A stretch of 64,000 nucleotides of DNA from Epithemia pelagica (Eukaryota; Bacillariophyta; Bacillariophyceae; Surirellales; Surirellaceae). The stretch lies in the NCBI GenBank assembly GCA_946965045.2, contig OX337230.1:2976001-3040000 (forward strand), given 5' to 3'. The translations under genes were made by a program, and so were the position numbers. The notes under the pieces are model-generated. The model was not told the DNA's origin. It saw only the letters and a program-made list of their open reading frames with translations, and did no database searches. Below are positions 63,068-64,000 of the stretch, in pieces (position 1 is the stretch's first letter; every line of letters starts with the position of its first letter).

Positions 63068-64000
63068 ATGTTAGGAGGCGGATTCAGCTCGACAAAGCTT
63101 AAGACCCGTAAGTGTGAATATGGACCATTATTGTCGTCCGTTTCGGAATCAATCCAAGGGTCTTGTCTTTTTCTCATCTCCGTTTCTCCATCGACTGCTC
63201 CCAATAATTTTAGAGCTGAAGATGGCCGTAAGTCGGATCCAGATTGCGTCAAATAAGAAAACAGCTCTGTTGAAGCAGAGCATGCGCGAGGTTGCTGTCT
63301 TGTTGGCAGAAGAGCCACCGAAGGAAGAAATGGCAGGCATCAAAGCCGAGGCGTTAATTCGTGACGACCATTTGCTGGAAGCGTTGGAAATTATACAGTT
63401 GGAATGTGAAATGTTGCACGAACGAATCAAACTTATCGACTTTACCAAAACATGCCCACCAGACTTGGTTTCAGTGGTCTCAACTGTCATCTGGGCGTCT
63501 CATCGCGTTGACATTCCTGAGTTGCAACTTGTTCGAAAGCAGTTTCGTGCCAAATATGGCAAAAAGTTTGAAGAGAATGCCCTTGCGAATAGAGACAACG
63601 TATTGAACGATCGCGTGGTTGCAAAACTGTCGGTTCAACCTCCTGCAGCATACTTGGTACAGTGCTACCTGGAACGCATATGTGATCAGTTTGAAGTCGA
63701 ATGGAAGCCCAAGGTCAGGTTGAGCGCCTCACAATTGGTCGAACCAATGGTGGCACCTTCTGGCTATTCGGTTGGTGCTGGACAAGGAACAGGTACGTGT
63801 GCATGGTAAGGCGAATCTTTAGAGGCGAAAGGCAACTTGCTTATCGGGTTTGTTGTCTCTCCAGGGCTCGGAGGTTCCAAGATTGTAGAGTCAGTTGAAA
63901 ACGAAGCCCCGGCGGCGAATGTCGCAAAACCGCTTGGTCCTCCGCCAACAGCGCCGCCCGTGGTAACAGCAAAGCCCTATGTTCCCACAGCTTCCTCGAA
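63068..64000 (+). CDS. IST1: IST1-like ESCRT-III regulator, 3' partial
   Basis: Three exons: 63068..63107, 63214..63792 and 63865 to beyond the window, with introns 63108..63213 (gtaagt ... tttag) and 63793..63864 (gtacgt ... ctccag). Joining gives MLGGGFSSTKLKTQLKMAVS, matching the start of animal and fungal IST1, followed by an Arg/Lys-rich helix, LLAEEPPKEEMAGIKAEALI, RDDHLLEALEIIQLECEML and FEVEWKP: the IST1 (DUF292) helical core of about 200 residues. Exon 3 starts a Pro/Ala-rich tail (KPLGPPPTAPPVV), where the MIT-interacting motifs would be expected after the window ends. IST1 binds VPS4 and ESCRT-III in multivesicular body sorting and cytokinesis. Confidence 0.9.

Overview
The window looks like nuclear DNA of a diatom, most likely a raphid pennate. 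The reasons are an intron-poor, dense gene layout with short GT-AG introns (72 to 125 bases), plastid-type presequences on two genes (an HCF101-like Fe-S carrier and a RluA-type pseudouridine synthase), two tandem DGAT2 genes, and a Ty1/copia element whose protease and polymerase resemble the diatom CoDi type. The species cannot be read from the sequence. All splice sites given here were chosen by eye from reading frame, GT-AG borders and family fit.

Layout. 1-4.9 kb: 3' part of an S6K-like AGC kinase, a spliced gene of unknown function, and a frameshifted gene remnant. 4.96-11.56 kb: a complete copia element on the minus strand with two identical-looking 178-base LTRs. 11.8-19.3 kb: an acidic unknown protein, a ZNG1/CobW-type zinc chaperone GTPase, a divergently transcribed SAM methyltransferase, and a long disordered protein. 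19.5-28.4 kb: a gene-poor, AT-rich island with a membrane protein gene split by a frameshift, a NOT4-like RING gene, and three inverted-repeat elements that look like MITEs. 28.4-51.2 kb: a dense block with an unknown 500-residue protein, pseudouridine synthase, HCF101, a tyrosine-aminotransferase-like enzyme, the biotin subunit of methylcrotonyl-CoA carboxylase, two DGAT2 paralogues, TIMELESS/TOF1, and a PH-PP2C fusion. 52.1-61.0 kb: a degenerate DIRS/Ngaro-like retroelement with reverse transcriptase, RNase H and a tyrosine recombinase, bounded by an unusual A-B ... B-A repeat arrangement. 61.4-64 kb: a double-OsmC protein and the 5' part of an IST1 (ESCRT-III) gene.

Functionally the host genes are scattered eukaryotic housekeeping genes, not an operon. 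Some neighbours are related in theme: leucine and amino-acid catabolism (aminotransferase and MCC alpha, divergent promoters about 660 bases apart) and triacylglycerol synthesis (two DGAT2 genes in tandem). The most unusual object is the tyrosine-recombinase retroelement. Its terminal repeats are almost identical although its genes carry several stop codons and a 13-base tandem duplication, and its repeat layout is what recombination between a B-A-B circle and a chromosomal A site would leave.
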